A stretch of DNA of 64,000 nucleotides, from positions 1 to 64,000 of the forward strand of contig CAZNRN010000018.1 of NCBI GenBank assembly GCA_964575605.1, written 5' to 3'. A program made the position numbers and the translations under genes. The notes below the pieces were generated by a model. It ran no database searches and was not told the DNA's origin. It worked only from the letters and a program-made list of their open reading frames with translations. This document shows positions 8,578 to 17,536 of the stretch, one piece after another (within the stretch, counting starts at the first letter, position 1; every line of letters starts with the position of its first letter). Source of the stretch: JAPWJZ01 sp964575605 (GTDB lineage Bacteria; Pseudomonadota; Alphaproteobacteria; Micavibrionales; UBA2020).

Positions 8578-8777
8578 TGGCCATCTCAGAAACCAGTTTT
8601 TCCAGGTCAGACGTGAAAAGATCGGCAACGCTCAAAGTAACAGACTCTCTCGCAATATCGGTTGCGTCACCAAAGCCGAGCCCTTCACTGAGCGAGGCGC
8701 CGGTTCTGGACGCAGTTCGGTTGCTGCCAAAAGAGGAAGAGTGCTGTAATTCAGCAACAGATTGAAGGAGAAATGAA

Positions 8778-9038
8778 ATGAATTCCGCTCAGACAAACAC
8801 ACCCGCTACAATCAACGAGCTTGAGTCTGTACTCGGCTCGATTGATCGTAAGGCGCTCATGGAAATCAGGCGCATCGGTCCCAGCTTGTCGGAAGTCAAG
8901 GAGGTGCAAAAGTTCATGGCCTCGGAAGAATATATGGGTGAGGTGCTCGAAAGGACTTTGAACCCTCGTCCTCGTCGCGTATACGCGGTCCTCAAACAAT
9001 TCCGCTGCACTGGCGTCAATCAATGTTGTTGCAGCTAG
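8778..9038 (+). CDS. Small unknown protein with C-terminal Cys cluster
   Basis: 86 residues, not recognised. A strong ribosome-binding site (GAAGGAG) precedes the ATG. Residues 10-70 are predicted mostly helical and charged, and the last eleven residues hold four cysteines (CTGVNQCCCS). No signal peptide. It is driven by a good FNR-type promoter with a long leader (start near 8584). The stop codon TAG overlaps the porin stop on the other strand through a shared CTAG. The Cys tail suggests metal binding, a redox role or a modified-peptide core; none can be chosen from sequence. Confidence 0.6.
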   Translation: MNSAQTNTPATINELESVLGSIDRKALMEIRRIGPSLSEVKEVQKFMASEEYMGEVLERTLNPRPRRVYAVLKQFRCTGVNQCCCS

Positions 9039-10291
9039 AACTTTGTTCCTGCCATAAGCCAGAATTTATTAGTGTCGGTCGCCATCCCGTCCGAATTGTA
9101 ATCGGCATATTTCACTGTTAGCGTCAAATCCTTGAGGACAAACCCCTCTGTTTTGAAGGACTTGCTCGCTTGAAGGTCCCACTCGCTGCCATAATCCATA
9201 GAAGTTCTTTCGGATCGAAAGTCGTGGTAAACGGCATCAAGCGTTGTTCCGTTGAGCCATGGGTGTAACCCATCCACTATATAGGAGACACGGCCATAAA
9301 AATCTTCTAGGCCGTTGGCGGGTGTTGTCAGGAATTTGTCAGCCCATCCGTTGAAAGCGTGTAGTGTTGCGAGAGGTGTCTGGAATGCATTTGTGCCGTT
9401 TCCTCCCAGTGATTCAAAGCCAGCCTGTACTGTCAGATTTTTCCACGAAATAGCAGGGGCAACATGCCAGTATGTTTCCTGGTAATTCAGAGGACTGCTT
9501 TTATAATCTGTTTGAGACGCATACTCTCCGAGATATTGAAGTTTCCAATTCGCATTGAGGGAAATCTTTCCTGTGAGCTGGGCACCGTAGGTGCGTGAAG
9601 AAAGCGCAAAAGCTGCAAAAGGTGCGGGCCCTTGGCTTATATCAAGAAAATATCCATAGCCCGCGACTTTCAGCCATTCTGTTATGGTGTACTCGCCGTG
9701 CAAGAGATGGCTATCGCCAGTGAAGTCTGGGATAGCGTTGTGCTCGCCGAAAATGCGGTTTATGTTCCAGACATAGCTATAACTCAAGACCGCCTTGTCC
9801 AGAGGGTTCAATGTAATGGTAGCCGCATCGTAGGTTTGGTCATTCTGGCGCCAGCCGACAGTTCCTATAAATCGCTGGTTATCGAGGTTGATGGCCTGCC
9901 TGCCAAGTTTAAATGATGTTTTTGGCAGGCCCGACCACATGATCCATGCTTGGTTGAATTCAGCATTCTCCGGGTCGGCGATAATCGGGTAAGTTGCTTT
10001 GCCGTTGGTCGTGTCGTTGTAATCATCATCACCCATATGTTTGACAGTCTGCGCTTCAACCAGGACTTTGAAACCCTTATAGCTGCCTGTTTCGAAACCT
10101 AGGTTCGTGCGAAGGGTATTTGCCGTCGATGTGCGGGGCAGCCCATCCTGTTCGACATTTTCGTATCGATACCTGACTTCTCCAAAAATCTTGCCGTTCC
10201 TGACTAGATCCTCGAAGGAATCGGCATGGGCTACGCCAGAATAGCTAGCAATAGCGGTGCAGAATAACAGGCGTTGTAGAGCTTTTTTCAT
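9035..10291 (-). CDS. Alginate-export-like outer-membrane porin
   Basis: 418 residues with signal peptide MKKALQRLLFCTAIASYSGVAHA, followed by a beta-barrel pattern of alternating aromatic/hydrophobic strands ending in a C-terminal Phe (WLMAGTKF), the usual outer-membrane signature. It resembles the alginate-export/DUF1302 porin group. I chose the ATG at 10291 since it gives the signal peptide; the frame extends upstream but through the FNR box. Box 10341-10354 and a TATATT -10 (10312-10317) place it under FNR/Dnr control. Substrate unknown; nitrate, nitrite or organic anion uptake is plausible from context only. Confidence 0.75.
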   Translation of the reverse strand: MKKALQRLLFCTAIASYSGVAHADSFEDLVRNGKIFGEVRYRYENVEQDGLPRTSTANTLRTNLGFETGSYKGFKVLVEAQTVKHMGDDDYNDTTNGKATYPIIADPENAEFNQAWIMWSGLPKTSFKLGRQAINLDNQRFIGTVGWRQNDQTYDAATITLNPLDKAVLSYSYVWNINRIFGEHNAIPDFTGDSHLLHGEYTITEWLKVAGYGYFLDISQGPAPFAAFALSSRTYGAQLTGKISLNANWKLQYLGEYASQTDYKSSPLNYQETYWHVAPAISWKNLTVQAGFESLGGNGTNAFQTPLATLHAFNGWADKFLTTPANGLEDFYGRVSYIVDGLHPWLNGTTLDAVYHDFRSERTSMDYGSEWDLQASKSFKTEGFVLKDLTLTVKYADYNSDGMATDTNKFWLMAGTKF

Positions 10292-10340
10292 GGCAAACAC
10301 CTTTCTTGGGCAATATACATGCCCATGGCAGATAGCCGCC

Positions 10341-10354
10341 TTGACGCAAATCAA
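10341..10354 (-). promoter_or_regulatory. FNR/Dnr box for the porin gene
   Basis: TTGACGCAAATCAA. The -10 TATATT (revcomp of 10312-10317) is 30 bp from the box centre, so the transcription start falls near 10306 with a short leader to the ATG at 10291. Confidence 0.75.
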
Positions 10355-10357
10355 GTC

Positions 10358-11056
10358 TTAGAAATTGCGGAATCCTACTGAAAAACCGACTTTGCTTGGA
10401 GGTAGGGGTATCTTCAGGCGGATTTCCTGCTCTTTGAGCTTACCTAAAGTGGCGCCGGCTGGGCGGCGAAAATTCTGGATGTAATACCTGCCGCGATATC
10501 CCCTGCCTTCAAGATCGCCCATAATCTCCATAATATCTACCTCGTTGAGCAGGTCTGTATGAACGGTCGTGCGAACCTCCATGGGGACGAATAGTTGCTC
10601 GCACAGCATATCCAGGCTCCTGTCAAAAGCGCTTTTATCTCTTAGCCCTGTGACAGACATGTACTTGCTGGCAGGAGCTTTATAGTCGAGAGCTATATAG
10701 CTCAGAAGGCCTTCTTCCAGCATGCGACGCAGGATATCAGGCCTTGTTCCATTTGTATCCAGCTTGACGGCATAGCCTAGGTTTTTTACAGCGCGCGCAA
10801 ATGGGATAATGCCCTCATAGACTGTTGCCTCTCCTCCGGAAAGCACGACTCCCTCCAGTAGTCCACGCCTGTCTTTTAGGAATGAAAGCACATCCTCTAT
10901 CTTCAATTTGCCAGATTTCCCCTTGACGATTTCAGGGTTGTGGCAGTACTGGCAGCGCATATTGCACCCCGCGAACCATACGATACAGGCAATCCTGTCA
11001 GGAAAATCCAGCATTGTGAATGGGGTGAGGTCATATATCGGCAGGACATCATTCAT
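10358..11056 (-). CDS. nrdG: Anaerobic ribonucleotide reductase activase (radical SAM)
   Basis: Radical SAM enzyme that generates the glycyl radical on NrdD. 232 residues. The CxxxCxxC cluster motif is at CNMRCQYC (about residue 32), followed by a conserved VVLSGGEATVY segment. It belongs to the pyruvate-formate-lyase-activase-like/NrdG2 type rather than the short E. coli NrdG. The start at 11056 overlaps the nrdD stop by 8 nt, so it is coupled to nrdD and shares its FNR-controlled promoter. Confidence 0.88.
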   Translation of the reverse strand: MNDVLPIYDLTPFTMLDFPDRIACIVWFAGCNMRCQYCHNPEIVKGKSGKLKIEDVLSFLKDRRGLLEGVVLSGGEATVYEGIIPFARAVKNLGYAVKLDTNGTRPDILRRMLEEGLLSYIALDYKAPASKYMSVTGLRDKSAFDRSLDMLCEQLFVPMEVRTTVHTDLLNEVDIMEIMGDLEGRGYRGRYYIQNFRRPAGATLGKLKEQEIRLKIPLPPSKVGFSVGFRNF

Positions 11057-13031
11057 GTGTGGTGAACAGATCCCCCGTATGTATACGTCGTTCCAGGAAG
11101 TGCTTTCTTTCGCGGTGTTCACCTTGTTTACCAACATTGAAGCTGTCGACCGGCCTGAAGTAACCCATCACGCGCGTCCACACTTGCGTCTTTTCACCGC
11201 AGTTAGGGCATTTCTCCTGCTCGCCATTCAGGTAGCCGTGGGTGTTGCAAACCGAGAAAACCGGGGTCACCGTGATATACGGCAACTGATAATTCTCTAT
11301 GACTTTCCTGATAAATCTTTTACATGCTTCCGCGCTTGAAAGTTTTTCATTCATGTAGAGGTGCAGGACGGTGCCGCCTGTATATTTACACTGTAACTGG
11401 TTCTGCAACTCAAGCGCCTCGAAGGGGTCATCGGTATACCCCACTGGCACCTGCGAAGAGTTCGTATAATATATATTTTTTTCGTGGCCTGCCTGAATAA
11501 TATCCGCATAACGTTTCTTATCTTCTTTGGCGAAGCGATAGGTGGTGCCCTCGGCCGGAGTGGCCTCAAGATTGTAGAGATTGCCGGTTTCTTCCTGATA
11601 CCTGCGGATTTTTTCTCGCATGTGGTCAAGGATTCCAATGCATATATCGATACCTTTTTGGGAGGTTAAGTCGATAGTGTCATTTGAGAAATTCCTCAGC
11701 ATCTCGTTCATCCCATTGACGCCGATGGTGCTGAAATGATTTCTCAGAAAGGGCAGATAGCGCGCCGTATAAGGGTAGAGACCTCTATTATACATCTCTT
11801 GAACGAAAGCGCGCTTCTTCTCAAGCGTGGAGCGCGTAATGTCCATCAACCTATCGAGTTCGTTCATCAGGCCGCCAAAGTCTCCTTTGAAACGATAGCC
11901 AAGCCGGGCCATGTTGAGCGTTACAACTCCCAGTGATCCTGTCATTTCTGCCGATCCAAACAACCCGTTTCCACGTTTTTGCAATTCTCTCAAATCAAGC
12001 TGAAGGCGGCAGCACATCGAGCGTACGGCTCCGGGGGAGTATGCCTCAGGATTTGGAGTGCGTTCGCCATTCGCACCTCGCTTCCATTGACTGCCGACAA
12101 AATTCTGGAAGTAAGACGATCCAACTTTGGCGGTATTCTCGAAGATCGCCGTGGCCACCTTGCTGTCCCAGCTGAAATCGTCAGTAATGTTGACTGTAGG
12201 AATGGGAAAGGTGAAGGGTTGACCGTTAGAGTCACCCTCAGTCATCACTTCGTAATACGCGATGTTGATCATTTCCATCTCGGGCTGGAAGTGACCATAT
12301 GTCATGTCTTCAAGATTGCGGATACCCAGATCTCTGGCGCGCGCGATTGCCAGCAGGGGTTCATCTTGGAGACCGTGGAAGAGGTGGACGTCCCTTGCCG
12401 TGGGAATATTCTTCTTTAGATCATCGGGAACTGTGATATCGAGCGTAATATTCGTGAAGGGAGATTGCCCCCATCTGGCGGGCACGTTGAGGTTGTACAC
12501 GAACTGACGAATGGCTTTCTTGATTTCTTTAAAGGTTAATTGATCTCTGAAAACATAGGGCGCTAGATAAGTATCGAAGCTGCTGAAGGCCTGTGCTCCG
12601 GCCCATTCCGATTGCAGAATTCCAAGAAAATTGGACATCTGCCCGAGGGCCTCTCTGAAATGGCGGGGCGGTCGCGAAGAAACCCGTCCGGATACGCCAC
12701 TAAAGCCGTCATTTAGCAGTTGCCGGAGACTCCATCCGGCGCAATACCCCGTGAGACAATCCAGGTCATGTATATGAATATCGCCTTCACGATGCGCCCT
12801 TCCTTCTTCCGCGCTATAGACGCTGTCAAGCCAGTAATTGGCGATCACTTTTCCGGCGAGGTTATTGATCATTCCTGCATTTGAATAACCCGTGTTGGCG
12901 TTCGCATTAATCCGCCAATCTTCTTTAGCGATATATTCCATCACAGCTTGAGTGCAATCTATTCTGGTGCTGGAAAAGATATGTTCGATAGGCAAAACAA
13001 TCGCCTTCGCAGAATGCTGCGGTGCCTTCAT
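11049..13031 (-). CDS. nrdD: Anaerobic ribonucleoside-triphosphate reductase (class III)
   Basis: Oxygen-sensitive glycyl-radical enzyme reducing ribonucleotides to deoxyribonucleotides. 660 residues. Near the C-terminus are the glycyl radical loop RVMGYFRPVDSFNVGK and the zinc site cysteines VCNTHGYLNGEQEKCPNCG. Active-site cysteines lie in RSMCCRLQLDLREL. The family's ATP-cone regulatory domain is short or absent at the N-terminus. The ATG at 13031 has an excellent GGAGGAAA ribosome-binding site. FNR box 13139-13152 with -10 TATCTT (13111-13116) precedes it; nrdG follows with overlap. Confidence 0.92.
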   Translation of the reverse strand: MKAPQHSAKAIVLPIEHIFSSTRIDCTQAVMEYIAKEDWRINANANTGYSNAGMINNLAGKVIANYWLDSVYSAEEGRAHREGDIHIHDLDCLTGYCAGWSLRQLLNDGFSGVSGRVSSRPPRHFREALGQMSNFLGILQSEWAGAQAFSSFDTYLAPYVFRDQLTFKEIKKAIRQFVYNLNVPARWGQSPFTNITLDITVPDDLKKNIPTARDVHLFHGLQDEPLLAIARARDLGIRNLEDMTYGHFQPEMEMINIAYYEVMTEGDSNGQPFTFPIPTVNITDDFSWDSKVATAIFENTAKVGSSYFQNFVGSQWKRGANGERTPNPEAYSPGAVRSMCCRLQLDLRELQKRGNGLFGSAEMTGSLGVVTLNMARLGYRFKGDFGGLMNELDRLMDITRSTLEKKRAFVQEMYNRGLYPYTARYLPFLRNHFSTIGVNGMNEMLRNFSNDTIDLTSQKGIDICIGILDHMREKIRRYQEETGNLYNLEATPAEGTTYRFAKEDKKRYADIIQAGHEKNIYYTNSSQVPVGYTDDPFEALELQNQLQCKYTGGTVLHLYMNEKLSSAEACKRFIRKVIENYQLPYITVTPVFSVCNTHGYLNGEQEKCPNCGEKTQVWTRVMGYFRPVDSFNVGKQGEHRERKHFLERRIHTGDLFTTHE

Positions 13032-13138
13032 TAGTTTCCTCCGTAATATTCGCTCGATGTGTTTTTTTATTTTCGTTAAGGAGACACAAGAGCTTGTGCC
13101 TGTAGGAATCAAGATACCCTACAGGCGGAAAAATAAAT

Positions 13139-13152
13139 TTGATCTGGGTCAA
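13139..13152 (-). promoter_or_regulatory. FNR/Dnr box for nrdDG
   Basis: Dyad TTGATCTGGGTCAA. The -10 TATCTT on the minus strand (13111-13116) lies 29 bp from its centre, predicting transcription from about 13104 and a 70-nt leader. Confidence 0.8.
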
Positions 13153-13203
13153 GTTTAATAAAGTTTTAACTTTACGGGGTGCGGTTAAATCCTGTTTTGC
13201 AGT

Positions 13204-13518
13204 TCAGAGAGAATCATCCGTATAGCCTATATCAATTGCCGCATTAAGATATTTGATGGCGCCGGCAATCCATACTCCCAGCCCCGTACCAATGAAGATT
13301 AGCCCTTCTCCTGTATATTGGATGGGCTCTTGGTTCAGGTCGCCAATCATTATAGTAGTGCAATATAAAGCTATTCCAAGCATCGCGATAACAGTGCCAA
13401 TCGCAATCAGGATTTTTCCGCGTCTTAATCGCGCAGCAGCAGGGATCGGTGTTTTGGTCTGAGTTTCTATGACGGTTTTGTAAGGTATGACAGTACTGTC
13501 ATTGTTTTTGTTTCTCAT
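13204..13518 (-). CDS. Two-helix membrane protein, unknown
   Basis: 104 residues with a polar N-terminus (1-33) and two hydrophobic helices (about 36-57 and 68-90). No family recognised. Its ATG shares a base with the stop of the upstream TDT transporter (TAATG), so it is translated with it and may be an accessory subunit (inference). Confidence 0.6.
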   Translation of the reverse strand: MRNKNNDSTVIPYKTVIETQTKTPIPAAARLRRGKILIAIGTVIAMLGIALYCTTIMIGDLNQEPIQYTGEGLIFIGTGLGVWIAGAIKYLNAAIDIGYTDDSL

Positions 13519-14642
13519 TACTCTCTCCTTTTTTTTAAACTTATAGCTTTTGTGTGTTCTTTAGAGTTCGGTGGCGTTTCAAAGCCATTGCGTGCTAACA
13601 GTAGGGCTGCATAAAGGGGGCGGATAAGCAGGCTCATGAATGTCAGAAACCATGCGACGATTCCGGCAAAAAGGAACGCGCGCGCGATAACCATAAGGGG
13701 CGCAATTTCGAAGATTAGGTGCATCTTGTAGGTGCACACGCAATACATTCCGAGTGGAAAAACAAGCCCCCAATACAGAGGGTCGTAAGTAAATCTAAAT
13801 TTTCTAACACCATGTCTCCATACGCCGAGAATCAGAAGCATTGGTATCCACCATGTTGCCGTCGCCCAATACAGTATTGTGAAACTTTTTAAGAACGGCA
13901 TAAGCTCCGCCAATGCCGATCCTTTTACGGCCTCTATAAAGTTGGCTCCAGCGAGTGTCGATATGGCAACGGAACCCATGTTGATCCAGTAAGGCGGAAT
14001 CAAGTCAGAAGGCTCAAACCTGAAGAACATGTAGCGATAAAATATCAAAGAAATAATCCAAATATACAGCATCCCACCGAAAAGCCAGAAAGATAGCAGG
14101 AACATCAACGTAAATTCAGATCCACCCGGCATAGCTGGTTTAAGTAGTGATCCCAAAACGCAGACAGATTGAGTTGCTACAACTGCCACCAGCCATCCGC
14201 CATTAATACCCTCCTCGATCGGAGGCTTCTTTGCTTGTACTGCTAGCAGCACAAAAATTGAGTAGGTGCATGTAGCCCATAGGCCTAAGCCCAGCCACCA
14301 TAGTGCCGTCGCAAGGGCAGTATTGTTTTCAAACAGAAAGAATTGGGAACCTAGAACGTTCGTCGCTGCCACCGTGGTGAAAAAACCGAAGCCGCGCTTG
14401 TGCGACAACCAATCTGCGGCGAACTGCCGGCGGAAAAAGAGGGCCCGAGCCAAATACAGAGTCCAGAGAATGCCGTATGCCGCTATATTAATGTAAAAGA
14501 GGGCCTTTGCCAGTGCGTCTAGTGAGAAAATATGGCAAGCAATGGAGACAATGCCAGTTGCCATGACGAGTGCAAAATAAGCGGGATGAAGTCCGCTTAA
14601 TTTCTTTTTAAGATAATCCGGAGCTGAAATCTGGTTGCACAT
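13518..14642 (-). CDS. TDT-family (TehA/SLAC1-like) anion or dicarboxylate transporter
   Basis: Integral membrane protein of the tellurite-resistance/dicarboxylate transporter fold, an anion channel or transporter of ten helices. 374 residues. HPAYFALVMATGIVSIA near residues 20-36 is the family hallmark, followed by about ten hydrophobic segments and the short polar C-terminus. The start is uncertain: ATG at 14642 or 14663, neither with a strong ribosome-binding site. It lies 98 nt behind the narL-like gene on the same strand and has no FNR box of its own, so it may be read from that promoter. Substrate unknown; formate, nitrite, sulfite or malate are possible. Confidence 0.75.
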   Translation of the reverse strand: MCNQISAPDYLKKKLSGLHPAYFALVMATGIVSIACHIFSLDALAKALFYINIAAYGILWTLYLARALFFRRQFAADWLSHKRGFGFFTTVAATNVLGSQFFLFENNTALATALWWLGLGLWATCTYSIFVLLAVQAKKPPIEEGINGGWLVAVVATQSVCVLGSLLKPAMPGGSEFTLMFLLSFWLFGGMLYIWIISLIFYRYMFFRFEPSDLIPPYWINMGSVAISTLAGANFIEAVKGSALAELMPFLKSFTILYWATATWWIPMLLILGVWRHGVRKFRFTYDPLYWGLVFPLGMYCVCTYKMHLIFEIAPLMVIARAFLFAGIVAWFLTFMSLLIRPLYAALLLARNGFETPPNSKEHTKAISLKKRRE

Positions 14643-14740
14643 ACCTTTATTATATGCCCGCATAACAGGGCTTGGTATCGGTGCAAGTCCTGCAGTCGCG
14701 CAGGAAACTAGGGAATATTTTGTCGGGGGTTATCCTACAA

Positions 14741-15373
14741 CTATTCGGACAGCTTATTCCTTATCGCATAACGGATAATATCAGCATTTGAGTGAAGTCC
14801 GGTTTTTTCCAGTATTCTGCTACGATAGGTGCTAATCGTTTTAACGCTTAAACCCAATTTTGTGCCAATATCCGAAATCGATAAACCAGAGGCAATCATC
14901 AAAAATACCTCATATTCCCGAGTCGATAAATTTTGATGCAGATCTCGCGTATCATTGCTTGTCGCCAGATGTTCGGCAATTTGCTCTGCCATGGTCTCGC
15001 TAATGTAACGGCGCCCGCCCATGACAGCGCGTATCGCCCGGATTAGTTCATCCGACGCGTTTTCCTTGGTCAAATATCCCGCCGCGCCGCCACGAAGGGC
15101 CTGAACGATAAACTGGCGATCATCGTACATACTCAAGATCAGTATAGGCAGCTTGGGATGGGCATCTTTAATTTGTGGAAGGATGTTCAGGCTATTCTTA
15201 TCACTCATAGAAATGTCAAGTATCAAAATACTCCATTGGCTATTCTGCAATTTTTGCAATGTTGCCACGCAAGTAGAAGTTTCCTGCACTTCGGCATTCG
15301 GAAACTCATCTTCCAAAATGCGTCGTAGGCCAGAGCGAAACATGGCATGGTCATCTGCCAGAAGAATTTTCAT
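14741..15373 (-). CDS. NarL/FixJ-type response regulator
   Basis: DNA-binding response regulator, 210 residues. Receiver domain 1-120 with acidic pocket (LLADDHAMF) and phospho-acceptor Asp in LILDISMSDKN, Thr/Ser and Lys positions in LILSMYD and YLTKENA. LuxR-type helix-turn-helix 145-205 (LSTREYEVFLMIASGLSISD, then KTISTYRSRILEK). The start overlaps the histidine kinase stop by 4 nt. By position in a nitrate-respiration block a NarL-like role is inferred, but the signal is not proven. Confidence 0.85.
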   Translation of the reverse strand: MKILLADDHAMFRSGLRRILEDEFPNAEVQETSTCVATLQKLQNSQWSILILDISMSDKNSLNILPQIKDAHPKLPILILSMYDDRQFIVQALRGGAAGYLTKENASDELIRAIRAVMGGRRYISETMAEQIAEHLATSNDTRDLHQNLSTREYEVFLMIASGLSISDIGTKLGLSVKTISTYRSRILEKTGLHSNADIIRYAIRNKLSE

Positions 15374-17148
15374 GATGTGGTTCCTTTGTTACCCGTTCGG
15401 GAAGCCCGTACTGTTATGATCGTACCTTTATCTGGCGCTCGCTCGATTAAAAACACTCCTCCGATCAGGTGAGCACGTTCGCGCATGCCAATGATGCCTA
15501 GCGACTCGCGGCCCATGCTATTAGTGTCAAAACCTTTTCCGTTATCGCGAATGGAAAGGAGGATAGTTTCCTCGCCTTCCATTCGAAGTTCAATTGTGAC
15601 GAGACTGGCCTCGGCATGACGCGTAACATTCGTTAAGGCCTCTTGCACGATACGGTAAAGGGCCGTTGCTACCAGCCAATCCACTGGCTGCGCCAAGCGG
15701 ACACTCTCTACTTCCACAGCGAGATTTGTATTATCTTGGACTTCTCGGGCCAGTTTCTCAATAGCAGCCGAAAGACCCATATTGTCTAGGACCGGGGGAC
15801 GAATTTCTGAAGAAATTCGCCGTATAAACCCGATAATGTTATCTATCTTGTCGGACATTGAGACTATGTCAGTTTGGATAGGATGGCCTGACATTCCTTT
15901 TGGTTGGCATTGCCCGCACTTTTTTTTCAATCTGGTGAGGTCTATTTTTAAACTTGTCAAAACTTGTCCTGCCTCGTCATGCAGGTCGCGGGCGATCCGC
16001 TGCGCTTCTGACTCCCGAGCGGTTTGCAAATGGCGAGCCAGCATATCAAGTCTGTTATGTGCTTCCCTCAGTTCCTTGTGTCTTACTGAGAGAGATTCTG
16101 CCATTGCGTTAAAGGTGCGGGCCATTTCCTGTAACTCGCCCGTGCCTAGCGGAACGGCAGTTCTTGCAGAAAAATCACCCTGCCCGAATCGGCGCAGGCC
16201 GCGAGATAAAGTGCGCAGATAACGAATAAGGACTACCTCCTCGAAGAGCATTACAGAAATGATTGTGCAGAGTGTCAGAAGGAATAGCAGGCCAATCATG
16301 CGGTAGAATACGCCGTTGGCTTTTCGAAAAATAAGATCGTGGGGTAGCCCAGAAGCAATCATAACACCTGGCAGTCCCTCCATCGGTGCAAGGGCAAATG
16401 TCTGCACTTTACCGCCAATAACTGCTCGAAGTGAATTCTTTCCCTGTCTTTTCTTTTCAGCAAGCTCAGGTATTTGTGTGCCGAGAGCAACGACTGTGTC
16501 TTCTGGTTTAGCGGAGCTTGCCAGCACACTGCCTTCTCGGTCAGTAACAATAAGAAGGTGCTCAGTTGGAAGCTCAATTTCATCGGTTAAGCGGGAAAGC
16601 CATTGAAGATCGATGGCGACGAAGACGATCCGCTGGACTGAATTTTTAGAGTTCCTGACTGCATAGGCCAAATGCAGAATCGGACGCTTTACGATAGGGC
16701 CTATGACATAAACCCCTGTCTCTATTTCCTGCGACGATGACGCCCTCCTGACTGCGTCGTAATCGTGCATGTTAAGTGGGGCGGGTAACGGATGGGCGCT
16801 GCTGATGACATCACCTGCCGGGGTCAGAATGGCAATGTTTGCCAGTTGCGGATAGCCAGATAGCAGCGCGGGAAGCAGCGCGGGGTCCTTATCTTTTTTT
16901 GTGCTATCTGCTAACTGACCGGCCAGCCAGCGCAAAAGGCGTTTGGCACCCGTCATCTGGTAAAAATGTTCCCGCGAGATCAGGCTTACGATGTGGTGTG
17001 TGTCTTCCTCCATGCGCGCCAACGCCGCGACACGTTCATTGTTGGCGATATAAAAGGCAAATAGGATAGCGGGGAGCGTTGCCAGACAGACAAGCATAAC
17101 CATTCGTCCCCGTAGGGACAACGCCAACGAGACAATCTTTCCCATCAA
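15370..17148 (-). CDS. Membrane sensor histidine kinase (NarX/UhpB-like HisKA_3)
   Basis: 592 residues. First transmembrane helix 15-33, periplasmic double-Cache-like sensor about 34-285, second helix about 287-308, HAMP about 309-365, then HisKA_3 with phospho-His in RIARDLHDEAGQVLTSLKID and an HATPase domain (VQEALTNVTRHAEA, DNGKGFD, GIIGMRERA). The sensor is not the nitrate P-box domain of NarX, so the ligand is open. A CGQC pair follows the phospho-His helix. The start (two ATGs, 17148 and 17145) is very close to FNR box 17180-17193. It is coupled to the response regulator by a 4-nt overlap. Confidence 0.85.
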   Translation of the reverse strand: MMGKIVSLALSLRGRMVMLVCLATLPAILFAFYIANNERVAALARMEEDTHHIVSLISREHFYQMTGAKRLLRWLAGQLADSTKKDKDPALLPALLSGYPQLANIAILTPAGDVISSAHPLPAPLNMHDYDAVRRASSSQEIETGVYVIGPIVKRPILHLAYAVRNSKNSVQRIVFVAIDLQWLSRLTDEIELPTEHLLIVTDREGSVLASSAKPEDTVVALGTQIPELAEKKRQGKNSLRAVIGGKVQTFALAPMEGLPGVMIASGLPHDLIFRKANGVFYRMIGLLFLLTLCTIISVMLFEEVVLIRYLRTLSRGLRRFGQGDFSARTAVPLGTGELQEMARTFNAMAESLSVRHKELREAHNRLDMLARHLQTARESEAQRIARDLHDEAGQVLTSLKIDLTRLKKKCGQCQPKGMSGHPIQTDIVSMSDKIDNIIGFIRRISSEIRPPVLDNMGLSAAIEKLAREVQDNTNLAVEVESVRLAQPVDWLVATALYRIVQEALTNVTRHAEASLVTIELRMEGEETILLSIRDNGKGFDTNSMGRESLGIIGMRERAHLIGGVFLIERAPDKGTIITVRASRTGNKGTTS

Positions 17149-17179
17149 ATCAGTTTTTCATGCTTTTTAGACGATGTAT

Positions 17180-17193
17180 TTGATTTAAATCAA
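17180..17193 (-). promoter_or_regulatory. FNR/Dnr box for the sensor kinase operon
   Basis: Perfect dyad TTGATTTAAATCAA. At the class II distance the transcription start would fall at about 17145, at the start codons themselves, so either the message is leaderless or another promoter geometry is used. Confidence 0.75.
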
Positions 17194-17274
17194 GTGAGTG
17201 CGGATGCAAATGTCCGGACGAAGTATTTCGATGGTCTGAACCCGTCGGGAGCCCATTATTTCATAAAAAAGAAT

Positions 17275-17300
17275 CGATATTTTTCTTCAGAAAAATATCG
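17275..17300. terminator. AT-rich hairpin, possible bidirectional terminator
   Basis: Perfect 10-bp stem CGATATTTTT-CTTCAG-AAAAATATCG. It lies between the sensor kinase promoter and a small plus-strand frame. The T and A runs are inside the stem, so the terminator call is tentative; a protein-binding dyad is equally possible. Confidence 0.4.
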
Positions 17301-17370
17301 AGGCCTGGTGGCTCACAGCTGTGCATATTGACCTAAGCCAATCCCATTGCTTGACAATAGGGGAGTCATT

Positions 17371-17451
17371 ATGACCGAGGATGAAGATTTCAATCTTTCG
17401 GCAAGGAACCGATTGTCCAACATCGATCTAAAATTGTTCCGGGATTCGTGA
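17371..17451 (+). CDS. Possible 26-residue peptide
   Basis: Short frame MTEDEDFNLSARNRLSNIDL plus six residues, preceded by AGGGGAG at a good distance. A degenerate FNR-like dyad (TTGACCTAAGCCAA, 17329-17342) sits upstream. Another frame continues open to about 17579, so this could also be the 5' part of a gene broken by a frameshift. Nothing else is supported in 17301-17536. Confidence 0.25.
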   Translation: MTEDEDFNLSARNRLSNIDLKLFRDS

Positions 17452-17536
17452 ATAGTGAGTTTGATATTAAGATTGCCGTCGGAAGCATAGTAACTGCAAT
17501 CATTACTAACCCTAGCCGGGACAGCTATGGCCTCAA

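Noticed and set aside
15370..17148. Calling the kinase NarX
   Set aside because: The operon position suggests nitrate sensing, but the periplasmic part looks like a double Cache domain, not the NarX P-box helical domain, so no gene symbol was given.
17329..17342. Fifteenth FNR box (TTGACCTAAGCCAA)
   Set aside because: Second half site departs from RTCAA; kept only as a degenerate candidate for the small frame at 17371.
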